A DNA stretch of 64,000 nucleotides from Sungkyunkwania multivorans (lineage in GTDB: Bacteria > Bacteroidota > Bacteroidia > Flavobacteriales > Flavobacteriaceae), in NCBI RefSeq assembly GCF_042675645.1, contig NZ_JBHTJH010000017.1:1178001-1242000 (forward strand). Reading direction: 5' to 3'. The notes beneath the pieces are model-generated. The model had not been told where the DNA came from. It did not search any database and saw only the letters and a list, made by a program, of their open reading frames with translations. Shown here piece after piece: positions 62,015 to 64,000 of this stretch; positions within the stretch are counted from its first letter, which is position 1, and each line of letters starts with the position of its first letter. Both the position numbers and the translations under genes were made by a program.

Positions 62015-64000
62015 TTACTTTTTACCAATTTTTCGCTTCAATAATTGCGCGTTAATAGCCACTATAATCGTACTCAAACTCATAAATACTGCTCCTACAG
62101 CTGGTCCCAAAACAAACCCTGAAGAATATAGTACGCCAGCCGCTAAAGGAATAGCTACAACATTGTATCCCGTTGCCCAAATCAGGTTCTGAATCATTTT
62201 GTTATAGGTTGCTTTTCCAAATAGTATTAGATTGGCAATATCCTGAGGGTTACTGTTTACCAAAATAATGTCTGCAGTCTCTGCTGCTACATCGGTACCA
62301 GAGCCTACTGCGATTCCAACATTAGCTTTGGCAAGAGCAGGTGCATCGTTTACGCCATCTCCTGTCATTGCTACAAACTCATCTTCTGCTTGAAGCTTTT
62401 CTACGATTTCCACTTTTTGATGTGGTAACACCTCTGCGTAGTAACCGTCCAATCCTAATTTTTCACTTACAGCTTTAGCTGTCTTTTCGTTATCCCCAGT
62501 AGCCATCAATACCTTGATGTTGTTCTTTTTGAACACTTTAATCGCATCCGCAGATTCTGGTCTTATTTCATCAGCAAGAGCGATGTATCCTGCTAGCTGA
62601 CCATCGATTAATACAAACACAACAGTTTCAGCAGCGTCACTATAAGCATCTTCAGGAATAGTGATTTTTTCATCTCTTAAATATCCAGGACTTACTACCT
62701 TAACTTGCTTTCCTTCAACATTAGCTTCTACACCTTTACCTGTAATGGCATTGAAATTTTCTGGGTTAGGAATTGTAATATTATCTTCTTTGACCTTTTT
62801 TATAATTCCAACTGCAATAGGATGTTCCGAGCTCTGTTCCAAAGCACTTGAAAGCCTTAAGATTTCTTCTGTTGAATAATCTTGGTTTGTGGATTCAACC
62901 CTTGTGACACCAAAATCACCTTTTGTCAATGTTCCAGTTTTATCAAACAATAAAGCTGATATTTTTCGGGATTCTTCAAAAGCTGTTCGATTCCTTATCA
63001 ATAAGCCATTTTGGGCAGATACTGCGGTAGATATAGCAACAACTAACGGAATGGCAAGTCCTAATGCGTGCGGGCAAGCAATAACCATAACCGTCACCAT
63101 TCTCTCTAAGGCATATACAAAAGGAAAGCCTAAAATGAGCCAAACAGCCAATGTTCCAAAACCAATAGCCAAAGCAATGTAGGTTAACCATTTTGCAGCC
63201 CTGTCTGAAAGGTTTTGCATCTTAGATTTGGTCTTTTGTGCTTCCTCAACCATTTTGATGACCTTATTGAGATAGCTATCCTTACCTGTATGTTCTACCT
63301 TAACCTTTAAGGTGCTATTGCCGTTTACCGAGCCACCAATTACTTTATCATTTTCATCTTTTTTTACAGGTTTGGATTCCCCTGTAAGCATTGATTCATT
63401 TAAGTAACTCGAACCATCTACTATAATCCCATCAGCAGGAACTTTTTCACCAGGCTTTACTAAAATCACATCGTCTTTTAACAAATCTTCCAAGGGAATA
63501 TCTTCTATAGTATCACCCTTTACCCTGTGGGCTTCGGCGGGCATCATACTTACTAATAGCTGTAGGGCTTTTGATGCACCTAGTACACTTTTCATTTCTA
63601 TCCAATGACCTAAAAGCATAATTGCGATTAGTGTTGAAAGTTCCCAGAAAAAATCTTCACCACGTAAACCGAATACTGTAGCGGTACTATAAAAGTAGGC
63701 GACGCTAATAGCCATAGAAATTAGGGTCATCATTCCTGGTGAACCCTTCTTTATTTCTGACCAAAATCCTTTTAAAAATGGCCAGCCACCATAGAAATAC
63801 ACTACGGTGGAAAGTGCAAATAGGATATATGGGTTTCCTGGTAAGAGAAATTCATATCCAAAAAATTCTTGAATCATTGGGGATAAGAATAGAATTGGAA
63901 CGGTAAGAACAAGAGTTACCCAAAACCGTTTTCGAAAATCGGCAATCATCATTTTGTGATGGTCGTGACCCATTTGACCGTGACCAGGATTATGACCAGA
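62015..64000 (-). CDS. copB: CopB-type heavy-metal P-type ATPase (5' end outside window)
   Basis: A P1B-3-like ATPase. Landmarks: T-G-E-S (197-200), the C-P-H metal motif of CopB (300-302, numbered from the ATG at 63973), phosphorylation site D-K-T-G-T (344-348), H-P box S-E-H-P and G-D-G-V-N-D-A-P. The frame is open through the window end, reading a His/Gly-rich N-terminus (G-H-N-P-G-H-G-Q-M-G-H-D-H-H), so the true start lies outside. CPH ATPases export copper or silver. It is ICE cargo. Confidence 0.92.
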   Translation of the reverse strand, partial: SGHNPGHGQMGHDHHKMMIADFRKRFWVTLVLTVPILFLSPMIQEFFGYEFLLPGNPYILFALSTVVYFYGGWPFLKGFWSEIKKGSPGMMTLISMAISVAYFYSTATVFGLRGEDFFWELSTLIAIMLLGHWIEMKSVLGASKALQLLVSMMPAEAHRVKGDTIEDIPLEDLLKDDVILVKPGEKVPADGIIVDGSSYLNESMLTGESKPVKKDENDKVIGGSVNGNSTLKVKVEHTGKDSYLNKVIKMVEEAQKTKSKMQNLSDRAAKWLTYIALAIGFGTLAVWLILGFPFVYALERMVTVMVIACPHALGLAIPLVVAISTAVSAQNGLLIRNRTAFEESRKISALLFDKTGTLTKGDFGVTRVESTNQDYSTEEILRLSSALEQSSEHPIAVGIIKKVKEDNITIPNPENFNAITGKGVEANVEGKQVKVVSPGYLRDEKITIPEDAYSDAAETVVFVLIDGQLAGYIALADEIRPESADAIKVFKKNNIKVLMATGDNEKTAKAVSEKLGLDGYYAEVLPHQKVEIVEKLQAEDEFVAMTGDGVNDAPALAKANVGIAVGSGTDVAAETADIILVNSNPQDIANLILFGKATYNKMIQNLIWATGYNVVAIPLAAGVLYSSGFVLGPAVGAVFMSLSTIIVAINAQLLKRKIGKK

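Noticed and set aside
23099..64000. Search for an integrase gene
   Set aside because: No tyrosine or serine recombinase signature was found in any frame; it must lie beyond the right edge, or the element is mobilised in trans.
1..64000. CRISPR array or cas genes
   Set aside because: No regularly spaced repeats with unique spacers; the only tandem repeats are the 11-bp and 12-bp pairs listed.

Overview
The window comes from a member of the Bacteroidota, most likely a (marine) Flavobacteriaceae. The signs are promoters of the TTG-N19-21-TAnnTTTG type, many Bacteroidota-type lipoproteins, and families typical of that group (DUF4230, DUF4407, M56/BlaI pairs, CTnDOT-type tra genes, RteC, BfmA mobilization proteins). 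It has two parts: a chromosomal segment (1 to about 23,180) and the left part of an integrative and conjugative element (ICE) that starts at a tRNA-Leu(TAG) gene and runs off the right edge. No integrase lies inside the window.

Chromosomal part. After a TPR protein, a lipoprotein and a Bax-inhibitor-1 protein comes a Xre/RES toxin-antitoxin pair (1812-2686). Next are an outer-surface protein, a glycosyltransferase/UPF0104 membrane-protein pair, ruvC, hemW, a cyclase-family hydrolase and several small conserved proteins. At 10,499-18,025 an AraC-type regulator sits divergent to a complete-looking 4-hydroxyproline catabolic operon: pyrroline-hydroxycarboxylate deaminase, alpha-ketoglutarate semialdehyde dehydrogenase, a DUF885 lipoprotein peptidase, 4-hydroxyproline epimerase and D-amino-acid dehydrogenase. 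Collagen-like peptides could thus be cut outside and hydroxyproline turned into alpha-ketoglutarate. A DUF4407 protein, a BlaR1/BlaI pair with visible operators and an M20 dipeptidase follow. The tRNA-Leu gene is preceded by two broken tRNA-Leu-like pieces.

ICE part. Maintenance and processing genes come first: ParB, a small protein and a DUF932 protein, the first two each behind a copy of a duplicated ~150-nt leader. A cargo pair (dioxygenase-like lipoprotein, LytTR regulator), ssb, a RadC/JAB protein, a probable oriT region (about 30,900-31,033), a BfmA accessory protein, an HxH relaxase, an orphan DNA methyltransferase and the coupling protein follow. The mating-pore operon lies on the minus strand (traE-F-G-I-J-K-M-N, 43,822-50,739).

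Two cargo blocks look like defence loci. At 34,979-43,179 there are a PLD nuclease fused to an Hsp70-type substrate-binding domain, a GIY-YIG protein embedded in six tandem repeats, a degenerate second coupling-protein 3' end, a GHKL-ATPase/PD-(D/E)xK protein broken by one in-frame stop, a second GIY-YIG protein and an Mrr-like nuclease. At 51,790-54,953 there is a four-gene operon (Xre regulator, Mrr-like effector, small middle protein, DUF2326 SMC-like ATPase) that fits an ABC three-component (ABC-3C) conflict system.

The right part carries a DnaC-like ATPase, a replication-type protein, an excisionase-type HTH protein and RteC. RteC is flanked by palindromic ACCGTA/TACGGT sites, one cluster of which has half-sites spaced exactly 11 bp apart. 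The last genes are a membrane LuxR-type regulator, a half-size asparaginase-like protein, a cardiolipin-synthase-like PLD protein, an MFS exporter and a CopB-type metal P-type ATPase cut by the window edge. Functions given are read from motifs and remembered family patterns; no database search was run.
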